From: Paracyclopina nana
Taxonomy: Eukaryota; Arthropoda; Copepoda; Cyclopoida; Cyclopettidae
Direction of reading: 5' to 3'
Length of the DNA stretch: 64,000 nt
NCBI GenBank assembly: GCA_019096065.1
Contig: JAGUCH010000001.1
Span: 6,944,001 to 7,008,000, forward strand
Position 1 is the stretch's first letter, and each line of letters starts with the position of its first letter. This document shows, piece after piece, positions 47,059 to 59,197 of the stretch. A program made the translations under genes and the position numbers. The notes beneath the pieces are model-generated. The model was not told the DNA's origin. It made no database searches and saw only the letters and a list, made by a program, of their open reading frames with translations.

Positions 47059-49713
47059 TTTTTACAGCAACCCTTCCGACATTTATTGGATGGAGTAGGT
47101 GGCCATGTCAAAACGAGAAGGAAGCAAGTTTTTCGTCTCTGTAGCTAACTATCTAAAAATGCGCTAATAATTGAACAAGTCCCATTTTAAATGGAATGTG
47201 AGGAAAGAAATTGGGACGCGACCCACAATTTGATCTAGGGTATCCTGAATGTTCACAGAGCGTGGCAAATAAAAGTATTGCTTCGTAAAGTTAACTCTAG
47301 ATAATTGCGACCATAACTTGGGCCAAAAGAGGGCACAAAGTTTGCCATCAAAGCAATCTAGAGAAAAGCAATGAATAAACTGGTCTGAAGCAAACTTTGG
47401 AGAATCACTGCATCCCTCAGACTAAAATTAAAGCCATTCTAATATGCCGAAAATGAATGCTCAACTCTAACGGCAGATAATTTCCTCAGGGAAGAAGAAA
47501 GCTTACATTTTATGTGGGGTGAAACTACTTAAAGAGGATTCTCCAGCCCCCACCCCAACCTAACCTAACTAGTATCTACGTTTGGCTAGAAGTCTCTTGG
47601 CGGATTCCAAGGAAACTCGAAAGCCAATTCTTAGCCCAATTACCACCCTTTCTGTGACTGCATTGGTTGACCTAATTGCCCCGATTTGTCTGAATTTGGC
47701 AAGGCTAGCTTCCCTGAAGCCAAGGCAAGAATTCACTAACATAATTCCTTCGCCAACATCTTTTTAAGGGCTAAAGGCCACGAAACTGTTTTTAATGGAG
47801 AAATCAAATTGCTAACTTGATGAACAGACATCAGGCATTTATGCTAGATAGTGCACTGGCAAAAGAAAGCATTTCAAAGTGCTTATTTGACGCCAACTTT
47901 TTAATTTGCTTGACATGCTTTCCCCCCTTTTTAGCCTAGGGTCTCAAAAGTTTCTGAGTAGTTCCCCTCCCTATATGATTCAAGCTGCTGGGTGGTTTAT
48001 CATATCAGAATTTGAGAATCTTATTAGCAAGCTATCAGGGAAAGGCTCTCATTCTCGCTGAGAAAAGTTTTAAATTGTTGTTTTAAAATTTGACAAAATA
48101 TCGAACATTTGCCAACTTTTCATAAAGTGCTATGATCACCGCCGTGGCTATCATTTAACTTCTGCTCCGAGCTAGCCAGAGAAGAAAAACTTGCTACTGC
48201 TGACGTTCGAAAATGTTGCCTTCTGGCCTAGCTTCTATTTTTTATGTATCTTGCGTCTTGTTAAAAGCACTACGCGAGACTTCACACGAAGAGCGCACCA
48301 AATCAACTGAGTTCAGCTTAGCGCAGCTAGCAAATTCAGCGCGCGGCACCTTAAAAGCCTTACGGCTTCGTCAACTGCAAACATTCCTGACTGAGTCAGA
48401 CGAGAAACAAGTCAGGTGATTATCTCAGCTTTTCCTTCGTCTTTAAACTGATCTTTAAAAAAACCGGGTTGCAACAAGTGTCATCACCTACAAGCTGTTT
48501 GAGCAATCAGATGAGCTGTCAATATTTTTTTACATGTTGTCATTCAAGATCCATTGATAAAACCGACAGCCTCCAAATCATAAAAAACGTTATTGAAAAC
48601 GTTTCTCTTCTAGCCTGCCTCAAAAAGCGATCTCAAGTGGCGATGTACTTACGCTTGGCAAATCGCACAAATATGTTTTCAAGGTGACCAAGTGTTCTTT
48701 GAATTCTTGCAAATGGAAGGACACGGGCTCAAATCAGTCATGAAGATCTTACATTGCAATGAAGTGAATATGAGAAGGTTTATCAAGGAAAATTCCTGAG
48801 CATGTTCCTACGAGATGGCATTCATGGATGATTGACAGGTTAAATTAGCATACATGGTAATTTGTAAAGCAAATTTTCTGTTCTGAATTGCGCAAAATTT
48901 CCCCAGCTAGCTCATTGTGCAGAAATGAAGAGAACGATGACCAACCCATGCACAAGATTTTTCTGCTTTTTTGCGACATAATGTTCACACACCAATGTAT
49001 ACAATGTTTTGAAATCTAAGCCCTCTAAAGGGTTTCGCAAATTCTACAAAATTGTTCGATTTGTTCCTTAGGATTCAAGCAAGTCCGATGAAAGACTGAG
49101 GCGAGGCCACCTTGGCCTGATCTTGGGCCTAATCATGTAGAAACTGAAGAGCTGCGCCCCACAAGTACGTGTTCATCAATCTTGAACAATTTGCTCTCGT
49201 ACAATTAGTTTTGCTTTGGGCAGTTTTAATCTCAGTCGTTTGGTGGAAAATTTGAGAAGCACCACCCACGATGATGCCTAGAGTAGAACATTGTTGCAAC
49301 ATCATGATTTTCTGCAGAAATATGGATTTTCTCCACATGAGGTGATCCATTGCAAAAACCACTGAAACAGTTTTAGTCATTTTGGAAAAAGGACTGCAGT
49401 GGTATATCATGAAACAAAAGCCAAAATTCATGTTCATACATAATGTGGACCAACGACGCCATGTTTCACAAAACAAAGTGTTCGTAGGAACCATCTCACC
49501 CATATATTGGATGTACATATTCAAACACCCATAAACAGATATGCTAATGGATGTGCGTTTATTAGAAATGAGAACAATAACGGAATATGACAGATCATGA
49601 AAAATTGTACACAATAATTCTGCATGTATTTTTCGAAGGCACCGTGTTGAGGAATAGAAAAATTCCTTTTGTAGGCATTGAGCAATGCAAGAGTGTGCAA
49701 AAAACATGAAGCT
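47059..49713. other. Spacer upstream of the 358-residue gene
   Basis: No gene supported. A long minus-strand open frame at 49,129-49,707 (192 codons) has no recognisable motif or family. The missing PDCD10 5' exon could lie here but was not seen. Confidence 0.4.
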
Positions 49714-49858
49714 GGCTCATTATCTTCCGCATCTTTGATCGTGACTTGGTTACGGTTGTTATCGCTTCTTATTTACTGACATCGCAACCTCGTCACTAAA
49801 TAAGAACGGATAACAACCGCAACCAAGTCACGATCAAAGACGCGGAAGATAATGAGCC
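49714..49858. mobile_element. Palindromic hairpin element, copy C (full length, 145 bp)
   Basis: Complete copy, GGCTCATTATCTTCCGC to GCGGAAGATAATGAGCC, arms of about 65 bp around a short loop (CATCGCAACCTCG). It is the best reference copy in the window. No coding capacity. Confidence 0.93.
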
Positions 49859-50264
49859 GCTATTTTCCTTTAGCTCGCTTGCAAGTAGCATTTTTAAACA
49901 GCCCGTTTCCCTCCGGCATCCAATTATTAGATGTGATGTCCTCCTTCCTTTTTAGTTTTTTTTTAAATTGCTTTGCTTTGTCCAATTAATCTCGATTATA
50001 AGACCGCACATCTTCTAAATCCAGACTTAGTGCAAAATGAGGCCATTGTAAATGTCAGTTCAAAGGCGACTTGCAGTTTTGTGCCGCTAACCTTTCACAC
50101 TGCACTGCTTGCCAAGATGGTTAAATTCGGAATCCAAACACCAACCTGGCCTGTAGGCTTCACAAGACCTTGCTTAGCGTACACTCTTCTCCGTTTTCAT
50201 TTTAGAACAAACTGCTAGGCATATGCTTGCATTTAGTGTCAAAAACTATTTGGGCTGGTGAGAC

Positions 50265-50422
50265 TAATACTCTGTTCATCTACCGTTCCTTAACGAATGC
50301 ATAATGACGAAATCATGCAGAATGACAACTCTACGCAGCTAGTTTATGTACTGAGAACTCCTTTGCGCAAAGGAATTTCGCGTTCCGATTCCTTAAGGAG
50401 TTTGTAGATGAACAGAGCATAA
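50265..50422. mobile_element. TIR element, TTATGCCCTGTTCATCTAC family, short copy
   Basis: 158 bp bounded by TAATACTCTGTTCATCTAC and GTAGATGAACAGAGCATAA. It shares termini but not the interior with the 26,092-26,722 copy; the inner flanks also pair (TTCCTTAA with TTAAGGA). Confidence 0.8.
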
Positions 50423-51584
50423 GGCCTGGTTCACCTGCATATTATGGCTGATATTTTGGCAAAGCATTGGAGAGAAAAACTGAGAAACTGGGAATTTTGA
50501 TACTGTAGTAGGATGGCAAAAGGCCGAATAAGAACAAAAAATTTTTTTAAAACATTTGGAAACACCCGAAATATGCAAATATTAGCATAATATTGCGCGA
50601 TAATTTGTTCATGATATTGCAGGTGAACCATTCTTAAGGATACCGGCAAATTATTTTCAATTTAAAAAAACGCTCCTTGGGAAGAGATATGTAGAAAAAG
50701 CGAAATGGAGTGGGCTTCGACACTCTCTTTTCCAACCAACACTCAAGACGTACGGGAAAAAAGCGAAAGCAAATAAGCTAAAGATCAACAAGAATAAAAT
50801 GCATTCAATTAGCATCACAGTTTGAGTCAGCTTTTAAGAAAAAGAAAAATCAGCAGTTGTTTTTTCAGCAGGCTAGAAAGTGGGAAGAAACACATCTCAC
50901 CCATCTTCGTCAAGCTAAGGCGATGCTGAAATTACTACTTTGGGTTGACTGAATTTTAACTAAGGACATGACACAGGAGACAATCATCCCCAAAAGAAAA
51001 CCTACATGAGAAGATTTGAAAAAGTATTGCCGCATCAGCAAATTACGACTGTATTCATTCATCAAGAATAATTTTTCTGCTTTTACAGCAGCAAGTATTT
51101 ACCCAACGTGCTCCAAAAGTTGAGCATGGAAAACATGTCAGAAAATGTCTCTCGAATATATCTAAGTGGGTCAGGTGTGCAAGCTTGAATGATGGCATGC
51201 AATTTCAAATTACTGTATTCTACCCAAAACTAGATAAACGAAGCTTAAATCTTCAATTGGTTTGCTTTTCCCCCATTCAAACTCATAGGAACAAGGAAAA
51301 CACAAGTTTGGTATTTTCAATTTTCTCCTCATTTACTCGGGGATGATGAGTAATTAGAAACTCAAAATGAAGACTTATTTTTAGTGCCGAGCTTCCTAGT
51401 GGAGGAAGCATGGCATGGCTCGCATGTCTTTTTTGAGCAAATGCAAAATGATGTTTCTAATAATTAACTTTAAAAGGTGGCGTTTTTATGCCTTCCTGGA
51501 GAATGAGAAGACTAACAAGTGTCTCCTTATGAGAGAAACTAGAAAAACGTTTTGGTACTTGCAGAGTCATTTTAAAATTATATA
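50423..51584. other. Gene-free stretch
   Basis: AT-rich, with short frames only. I see nothing I can support here. Confidence 0.4.
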
Positions 51585-51727
51585 GGCTCACCATCTTTTG
51601 CGTCTTTGACCGTGGCATGCTTACGGTTGTTATCCCTTCTTATTTTCTCACATAGCAACCTCGTCAGTAAATAAGAACCGATAATAACCGCAACCATGCT
51701 ACGATCAAAGACACAGAAGAATATGAG
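51585..51727. mobile_element. Palindromic hairpin element, copy D, diverged
   Basis: GGCTCACCATCTTTTGCGTC at the left, ...GATCAAAGACACAGAAGAAT and ATGAGC at the right. More mutated than the other copies. A further half copy (AGTAAATAAGAACC to GAAGATAAT) follows at about 51,732-51,815. Confidence 0.8.
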
Positions 51728-51815
51728 CACTTGTGAGTAAATAAGAACCAAAAACCACCATAACCATGCCACGTTCTGGCAATATGAGAACGGGCTAAAG
51801 ACTCAGAAGATAATT

Positions 51816-52964
51816 GGCTGGTTCTTTATGCAACCTTTCTTCGATGTAGTGAAAAGCAAGGTGTTTATATCTATTTATATATGTAAACAATTTATAAAAC
51901 AAGCTGATAAAATAGCTGAGCAAATTTTGTAAAGTAAAAATCGAGTGGCAACTTTGCGGGCTCGAGCTTGCGAGAGCCAAGTGATGCTACGAGATTTTTA
52001 CTTTGCAAAATGAGCTCAGATATTTTGTAAGCCTGTTTTATAATTTGTCTACATATATATACGATTTTATATGATGGAAAGTAATTTTCAAATGTTAATG
52101 AAGTTACCAGACCCATGATGATCTATAGTATAAGGTGAGCTCTATGCGCAGCTTTACTATAGCACGTCACCGGACTATACTATGGTAGGGTGCAGGACGA
52201 AATTTCTATTTAAATCTGTGGAATTTTCTTGGTGTTAGGATATAAGGATTCCAAATTATCCCCAAGAAACCATAAAAACAGCCTTAATTTATTTTAAGAC
52301 GAGCTAAAGTTGGAAAAGGCTGGTAACACTTTCAGGCATGTGATGCGAGCGAGCGTGAGCGCTAACTCTCACACTGGTTAATCCAGTTCTTGAATTTGAA
52401 TTTCGCGCTATTTTTATGTACTAGCGCTACTGGAGCGCTCCCTAGCGGAGGACAAAATAACTATTATAGTTGTGTGATTCAAAAGTAGAATTATTCCGTC
52501 AGGATTACTCGATGGATATGCCCCTGACCAGACCATGTAATCTTGACTTAGCATCTGATCCATTACTTTGAAGGCTTGGGTTGAGAGGCCCTCAGTAGGG
52601 CAAGAGTAGTTGAAAGCGTTAATCAATCAATTAAAAATTGTAGATTTTGAATTTGGCACTTTTTGGAGCTAAAAGATCTGTTAGATCAATTTTTGGCTGG
52701 TATCTCTGCTAAAGACTCCTCTTGGCTCAGTTTAGAAGAAGAATAAAAAGGAATTCTAGCAACAACTTTTGTAACTGTATTGGTAGCTCAGTCAGTGGAG
52801 CGCCGGACTCCTAATCCTGGTGTTCAGGGTTCGATACCCATATTTGGCATTTTTTTTCTGCAATTGGATTTACTTCTTTGACAATATCATGGTAACAGAT
52901 GAGCAACACACCTTATAAATACCGTTACCAGGTAACGATCAAAAGGTTGCATAAAGAACCAGCC
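51816..52964. mobile_element. 1.15-kb TIR element carrying a tRNA-like Pol III unit
   Basis: Bounded by GGCTGGTTCTTTATGCAACC and its exact complement GGTTGCATAAAGAACCAGCC. Inside are an imperfect palindrome at about 51,890-52,070 (ACAATTTATAAAACAAGC pairing with GCCTGTTTTATAATTTGT) and a tRNA-like sequence at 52,777-52,850. No transposase frame is visible. Hairpin elements of another family lie close to both ends (51,585 and 52,979). The exact 20-bp termini suggest recent activity or composite mobility. Confidence 0.75.
52777..52850 (+). pseudogene. tRNA-Arg(CCT)-like sequence with Pol III boxes and T-run
   Basis: An A-box-like TAGCTCAGTCAGTGG, an intact D-stem (GCTC/GAGC), an anticodon arm with loop CTCCTAA (anticodon CCT), and a B-box-like GGTTCGATACC are present, followed immediately by eight T's that could end Pol III transcription. 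The acceptor stem does not pair and the T-stem keeps only three pairs, so it is not a working tRNA. A tRNA-derived SINE head or a decayed tRNA carried by the surrounding element fits best. Confidence 0.65.
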
Positions 52965-52978
52965 ATTTGAGACTATAT

Positions 52979-53098
52979 GGCTCATTATCTTCCGCGTCTT
53001 TGATCGTGGCTTGGTTACGGTTGTTATCGCTTCTTATTTACTGACATCGCAACCTCGTCAGTAAATAAGAACCGATAAGACGCGGAAGATAATGAGCC
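52979..53098. mobile_element. Palindromic hairpin element, copy E, internally shortened
   Basis: GGCTCATTATCTTCCGCG to CGCGGAAGATAATGAGCC, 120 bp. The left arm is complete; the right arm lacks about 25 bp compared with copy C. It starts 14 bp after the right end of the 51,816-52,964 element. Confidence 0.9.
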
Positions 53099-56000
53099 AT
53101 AGATAAACAGGCCTTTCTTTTATGACTGATTCACCTCAAATTCGGTCAAGTAACAATAGTTTTTCCATTTAAGATCCAGGAGCCTTTTAAGTTTGAGATG
53201 AAAACTAATCACAGATTTCAAATCAAATGCTGCCGACTTTAGGGGTTATTTTCTTAAGGGGAAGTCAGCTTATACGCTTGGAAAGGAAAACAAAAGTTTA
53301 CCACACTTTATTGTTGTTACAACAACTAAATCCCCCCAAGAAGCCCATTGAGTCCAACTATTCGCTCCTAGCGTAGACACCCCCCTGACAGTATCTTTTA
53401 TGGCAAACAAGTGCATTGACCAACAATTCAATTCTGCCCTATATTTGCAGTAAAAACTCAAGCGAGTGGAAAAAGGAGGGAATCCAGGTTATCCCAAACG
53501 AAGCTGATCCTGACTAGCCAATCTGTTTTTTTTGTATTTTCCTCAAGGATGATTCATTTTTGCTACCATTGCAGAATCACAGATTTGCGTTCACTCTGCT
53601 TCATATCTACAGGGTGTCCTACCAAAAGCGGATTAAATAGCGTTCGTATATAGTGGGCTTCAAAGATCGAGCTCCAAGTCTAGCTGAGTCTGTCTATTAT
53701 AAAATTGGGTACATCTCGGTACATGACAGCTAAGTACGCTACTTGATTTTCTTGCCTAAAAAATATAGGCTCGCTTCAACAGAAAACTTATTTACTCCGC
53801 TATTCGTAGGACTCCCTGTATCTTTGAGGTCAGTATTAGTATTCTACTTGTTTTTGGAAACATATCACAACAAGCTATGTCCTGTTCATCTTCTCTTTTT
53901 TTCGCTCGGACTATTTTACAATATGACTGAGAGTCCCATTTTTTAGGTGACGAATTTTAGGGGCGAATATTTGCCGACAAGACGAACAATTTTATTTTTT
54001 TCAAAGGCTGCGTTAGAAGCATAAATAAATGATCCGTTTTTGACAGATATTTGAGATGAAAAATGCGAGGAAATTGGGAAGTGGCTGCAGCTCAGTTCTT
54101 CATTTCCTGAAACACAACCTCTTTGAGGTATAGCAGAAGACCTTGCCTTGCCATTATTTAAACATCTTAGGAACATTAATTGCAAGTGTTTTCGACCAAA
54201 GTTTGCCCATGATGCTGCCTTTTCGTGTCACTATGCATCACGATGCTGCACAATCATCCCCTTAAGCATGGTGTACAAATGACATTAGCAAATAAGACTT
54301 GCTTACAGTCATAAGTTACTGAAAAGAGTTAAGTCATTGAGCAATACGATCGGTGCAGTCTAATAATCAAATTTTTTGTAACTTGGAGCTATCTTTTTTA
54401 GCTGTTTGGAAACGATGTGTCCCCTTTTATGTCAAGAAGATTTCAGTTTCGGGCTTCCCCTTTCTCTGCTGAGAAGAAATCTTCTATACTTTGCTGTACT
54501 GAAAGGCCAATTAAGCGGAAGAAACCAATCTCGAGTTATGGAAATTGAGAGTGTCTTTCTCACGGCACACAATATTTATATCACTGCAGAGTGCCATAAA
54601 GTGGAATGGATGGCGAATTGAAAGGTCAGAATTGCAGACGGTTCCGTGTAGAAAGTAGAAAATTCAAAATGGTGCAAAAAAGGAGAACTGAGAAGCGGCT
54701 TTAAATTACTGGTAAACCCAACTTTTAACTGACACGACACTTAACTTTCATCGCTTAGAATAGCCAGCAACGAGAGTGCGGCCAAATCTACAAAAACATG
54801 CAAAATAGATCCTTCTTTACTCTAAGAGGACTTTGATCCTTAGATCAGAGTTTCGCAGTGCCACTTATTGCTTATTTGTCTGTAAGGATAATGTGTGCTG
54901 TAGATAACAATAAATAAATGGGAGGCGAACCAATCTTTATGAAAATTGAATCGAGGGGGCGAACACTTTGGTCAGAAGCAAGGCAAGGTGAATCGGTGTC
55001 ATCACGAGGGAGGGGGAAATCATGAGGATGTTCAGGCTAGAAATCATCATCATTGTCATCCGGAAATGCCCACCCTAGGCAATTTAGGGCTCGTCCCCAT
55101 CTTCGAATTGTTTATGGGACATCGAGCCATGCTCAAAGTCAAAATGACAAGCGTGAAATCTCAAAGGTCCGTGAAAAATCGAAGAGAATAAATGCGTGGG
55201 GGTTTCCATGAATATCCCAGCATTTTACAAAAAGCAAACACATTCACTAATCAAAAAGCTTTACCTAGACTTCCTAGAGAAAAAAGCATGCAAAAAATCT
55301 CTGCTTGTGATCTGATGAGGTGCTGAGAGAAACGGGCAGACATACAAGGGACACCCGATTTTTTCAGAATGACGGCAGATTGAATGTGCACATGAATGTC
55401 GTCAATTTTCGGGCCCATCCCATAATGTCAGGAAGAATAGCCAAGATTTTTGACCATCCACGCCACTTTTTCACGCATGCCAAAAGGAGGATTGATCATT
55501 TCAAAGAACCAAGGCACGCAAGCTCAATAGATTGATTTCTTTTCACTCGGCTAGAGCAATTATGGTGCCTCATACAGTTGAAAAGAAAACCTATATTTAA
55601 CCGCAGATTCTTTTTATCATAAAAACACTAATCATACTTTCCATTGCAATCGAGCAAGATGGCAGCAGCAGCACTATCAGTCACCAGACATACTGATGCG
55701 TTACCACCATATCAATTAAAACCCAATGACATAAAGGCTCCACATTAGAAAGTTTATAGAATACTTTTGACGTCAACAGAAAGGCGAACGCCAATATGAT
55801 TAAACGCCCACAGAATCCACGACATCACACTTTACATTTTTGTTTAGGGCACGTGATCTGAGGATCATAAGAGGAAAATCGAGGAGGAGGCATAAAAGCT
55901 TTTTTGCAAAGTAGGCCTGCTCCCATAATTTCTAGATTCAATGCTCTTCGCTGTTCTTTGTGAGACGGGACGTGGAATAAGAAACGATCGTGCAAGGTGT

Positions 56001-59000
56001 AGTTTCAAAGTAGCCGAATAAGGCTAAGGCAGAAAATAATTTCATAATTAATAGGAATGCATAAAACTAAGCTGGGAATAGCCATCGAAAAAATGTAGCT
56101 ATTTAAGGCATTAAGCTAAATCCAGGAGAACCATAATATATGCTAAGTTAGCTGCGGCATAACCGTTATGGACCAAAGCCAGCCAGCAAACATTAGAGCA
56201 GACTTGAGTATTTATAGTTTTCTTGAAAGTTGGTTACATTTTGGCGTCACATTTAACCAAGTATCTTTGGCAGCGCCGCGCGTGGATTATCTTGAAGGGA
56301 AAATGTGCGAGTAAATGCATAATTATAATGGCACGTTGGTTGAAGCGAATGGCATATACACCACCATTGATAGACACTGTCTCGAACACCTTAAGGCCTT
56401 TTTCTTTCATCAAGGTTATTTAAAGTTGGATAGTCCGAAACAAGCAAGTAGCAATTTTCTTAATAGGATAGCCTTCATTTTATGTATCATCTCTGGGGCT
56501 AAATGTGGTTCTGCTGGAGCTGAAAATGGCATCCCTCAAGGTATTAACACGTTTGAAAGAACCACATGAGATGGAAAACATTCAGGCACGACGATCCAAT
56601 TGATGAGTCAATTCTATCCACAATTGTATTCTGATAGAATTCTATAAACATGAGCTTGCAGGAAGTGAGACTCCAACCAAGCCAAGTTTGATCCCTGCCC
56701 TTTAAATGACAAACAAGCTGTTCCGGCTTGTTTCAGCCTGGGTGAAATCTTTGCACAGAAAAAAGTGACACTTGGGGGCCATTGGCAGGTACCTAAAAAT
56801 CCTTGGGTTAGCAATTCGCTACCACATATACTTGGTATTTTCATGGGTAGACTCAGCCGGGATCAAAACCACTAGAGAATAGTTAATCACGTGAAGACCC
56901 GATTCAAAATCTCCTTTCATCTGAGAATCTTCTTTAAGCTCAAAGCTACGAACTACTCAGTTTCCGCAAGCCCAAACTGTATTTTCTCCTTTTGCTAATT
57001 ACTCATAAGCGGAAGGTGAACCAACTTAAAATGAATCCCCGAGGTGAGTACGACATCTTCCTCACCGACTACCGTAATCTGAGAATTTATTCATCATCAT
57101 CAATCGCAGTAGCAACGACGAATGCCAACCGAATCCCTTAAGTCCAATCAAACTATACATTTTAGCAGAAACTCAGTTGGAGCCATGGAGCCTAAGCCAA
57201 ATCCCACAGTAAATACGATTGTATATCTTCATTGCATACAATGCTAATTCGATTCCAAAAAATTCAGCCCTCACGACTGCATCTACGAACGAGGAAACGA
57301 CGAAGATCCAATTTTTGAGCTGTCCTAACTCATGACCTCAAAAGTGGCTGCAAGCCAACTTTTATGACCGAAACGGAAGCCTGTTTTACGCTTAACTTGC
57401 AAGGGAAAAAAGAAGTAGAGAATGTTCGCACAATTTAGTTAGTCGGGATCATGGATGGCGGTGGCGAAATGGGGTTGTGGTTTCCACTTCTTATTTCCTC
57501 TTAGGTTCTTTCCAGCACCCGAAATCTAAGCGAAGACGAGCAAAAAGGCGCATGCATACAGTGGTCTCATTCTCGATTTTAATATAGAGCTTTTGACAAA
57601 TTTAAAATAAAATATCGTGTGCATGCATAGAACATGATTTAAGTAAGCTAAACAGACTTGAAATTTCAGGACTGTATATCCTCTGACTAAGCTTCAAATC
57701 GAGACCACTTTCAGTACAATTAGTGCGCCAGGTTCTCACTTTTGCTTAGGCATGAATGCGAGAATTCCTTCTCCAAGGATTTTGGGAAGGAAGATAGACA
57801 CGGATACAACAATTGGCATACTCATCTCATTTAATAACCTTGCAAATATTTACTCAAGTATCTTATCCTCCCATCTTCTATATGCATAGATAGCAGAAAA
57901 CCTTATTTTTAGCTCTATTGTATGTCTGTAATCACACCCCACCTTCGAAGCACTAAGAAATTACGTTCGTCAGATGCAAGTCAAACAAGTGCAGATTCAG
58001 AACATTTGGCTCAATTAACGGTGCTAGCGTGAAATCGCAATTGGATTCAAAATGAATTTCGACACCATTTTATCACCACTCACTCCACCCTCAGAGAGTA
58101 ATTCCTTGATTTGACATTTTACTATCAAGGTCGACGGTTAAAAAGTTGTTTGCAAGCACATGGCTTGAGTCGTGCCAAAAAAGGACAGGTGAATGAAACA
58201 AAAAATCACGAAGAAAATAATTGAGGCTGTTGTTCCCATGCAATTTTCAACCTGCTGACTCGAACAGAAATATCGGATGTTCCCCGTTCGCGAATTCCAC
58301 TCACTGCTGCTGGAAGTAGCAAGTGCAAACGGTGTGGGCTCTATCCAATTTTCTCATTGATGTCGAACGATGTGAAATTTTACGAGCTAGATTCCAATAA
58401 TAAGAGTGCTCGTGGAATGGCTTGGCGGATGAAAAAAGTCCACGGAAATGACGCAAGTAAGCTAGAATATATTATTACTAGGGTATAACTTGAGTGTCAT
58501 TACATGATCACTGATTCTGCTATTTTGCTGTTAGAGAAATCCTGCACCTATTGCAAAATGCGAATCAAGGTTTTCAATCAATAAAAAACAGGAATCATCA
58601 ATTTGAGCAATAGAAATAATGATTGGGTATGTGGAAATAAAATCAACAAGCAAGTGGATGCTTTTTTTGCGTCAAATAGAAAATATGTAACAGGGACCAT
58701 TCTAATTATAGGTAAGACAGGAGCGAATGATTTTTCCTTTTGGAATTGGGCTTAAGATTCCGATTTTTGGCGCTAAAAATACGGAAGAAAAACAAAAATG
58801 TTTTCTCTGCATGGCGACGTAAAACCAATCACAAAATTCATCAGTGCCTGGGGAGATTTGCCATCATTAAAAGCCGGCAACTTTAATGAGACCTTGATAC
58901 ACTTCACTCGATCTCTTTGCAATGCGGTGCCATTTCCAGGTCAAGGTTCCCAAATAATAGCAAGGGAGATAACTGATAATTTCTATACGGGAACACTTGT

Positions 59001-59197
59001 GATGCTTATGCTTCACTACGAAACTTTACTCGTCAGATCTCAGCTGAATATGTATACGAAGTCTAGAAAAAGCATATGTTTCTGCTCTGAAGTGACCCCT
59101 CTACCCTTATCTCATGATTCGAGTTTTCAGTGGGAAGCTGGTGTTCATTCGACAAGGACCATGTGAAAGCCAAATTAACTACAAGCAGCTAATAAAA
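53099..59197. other. Gene-poor spacer
   Basis: About 6 kb with no supported gene. A His-rich plus-strand frame at about 54,946-55,191 lacks an ATG, and a 122-codon frame at 58,798-59,166 crosses a likely splice acceptor at about 59,132. Both are best treated as chance. The 5'UTR and promoter of the 59,198 gene should lie at the right end. Confidence 0.4.

Noticed and set aside
47550-47575. CCTAACCTAAC, resembling arthropod telomere repeat (TTAGG)
   Set aside because: Only two units, in unique sequence; too short to be an interstitial telomere.
49129-49707. Minus-strand open frame of 192 codons
   Set aside because: The longest unexplained frame, but no domain, splice context or composition typical of coding. 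A transposase remnant was considered; no catalytic motif could be read in any frame.
52777-52850. Functional tRNA-Arg(CCT) gene
   Set aside because: Acceptor stem does not pair and the T-stem is reduced to three pairs, so it is annotated as tRNA-like instead.
54946-55191. His-rich plus-strand frame
   Set aside because: No ATG start and no splice sites giving a longer model; the His-rich look comes from CAT/CAC-rich DNA.
56315-56569. 84-codon plus-strand frame
   Set aside because: No motif, no splice signals and no neighbouring exons in phase.
58798-59166. 122-codon frame just upstream of the coiled-coil gene
   Set aside because: It runs across a likely acceptor (TTTTCAG near 59,132) and shows no motif. 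Probably chance overlap with a 5'UTR intron.
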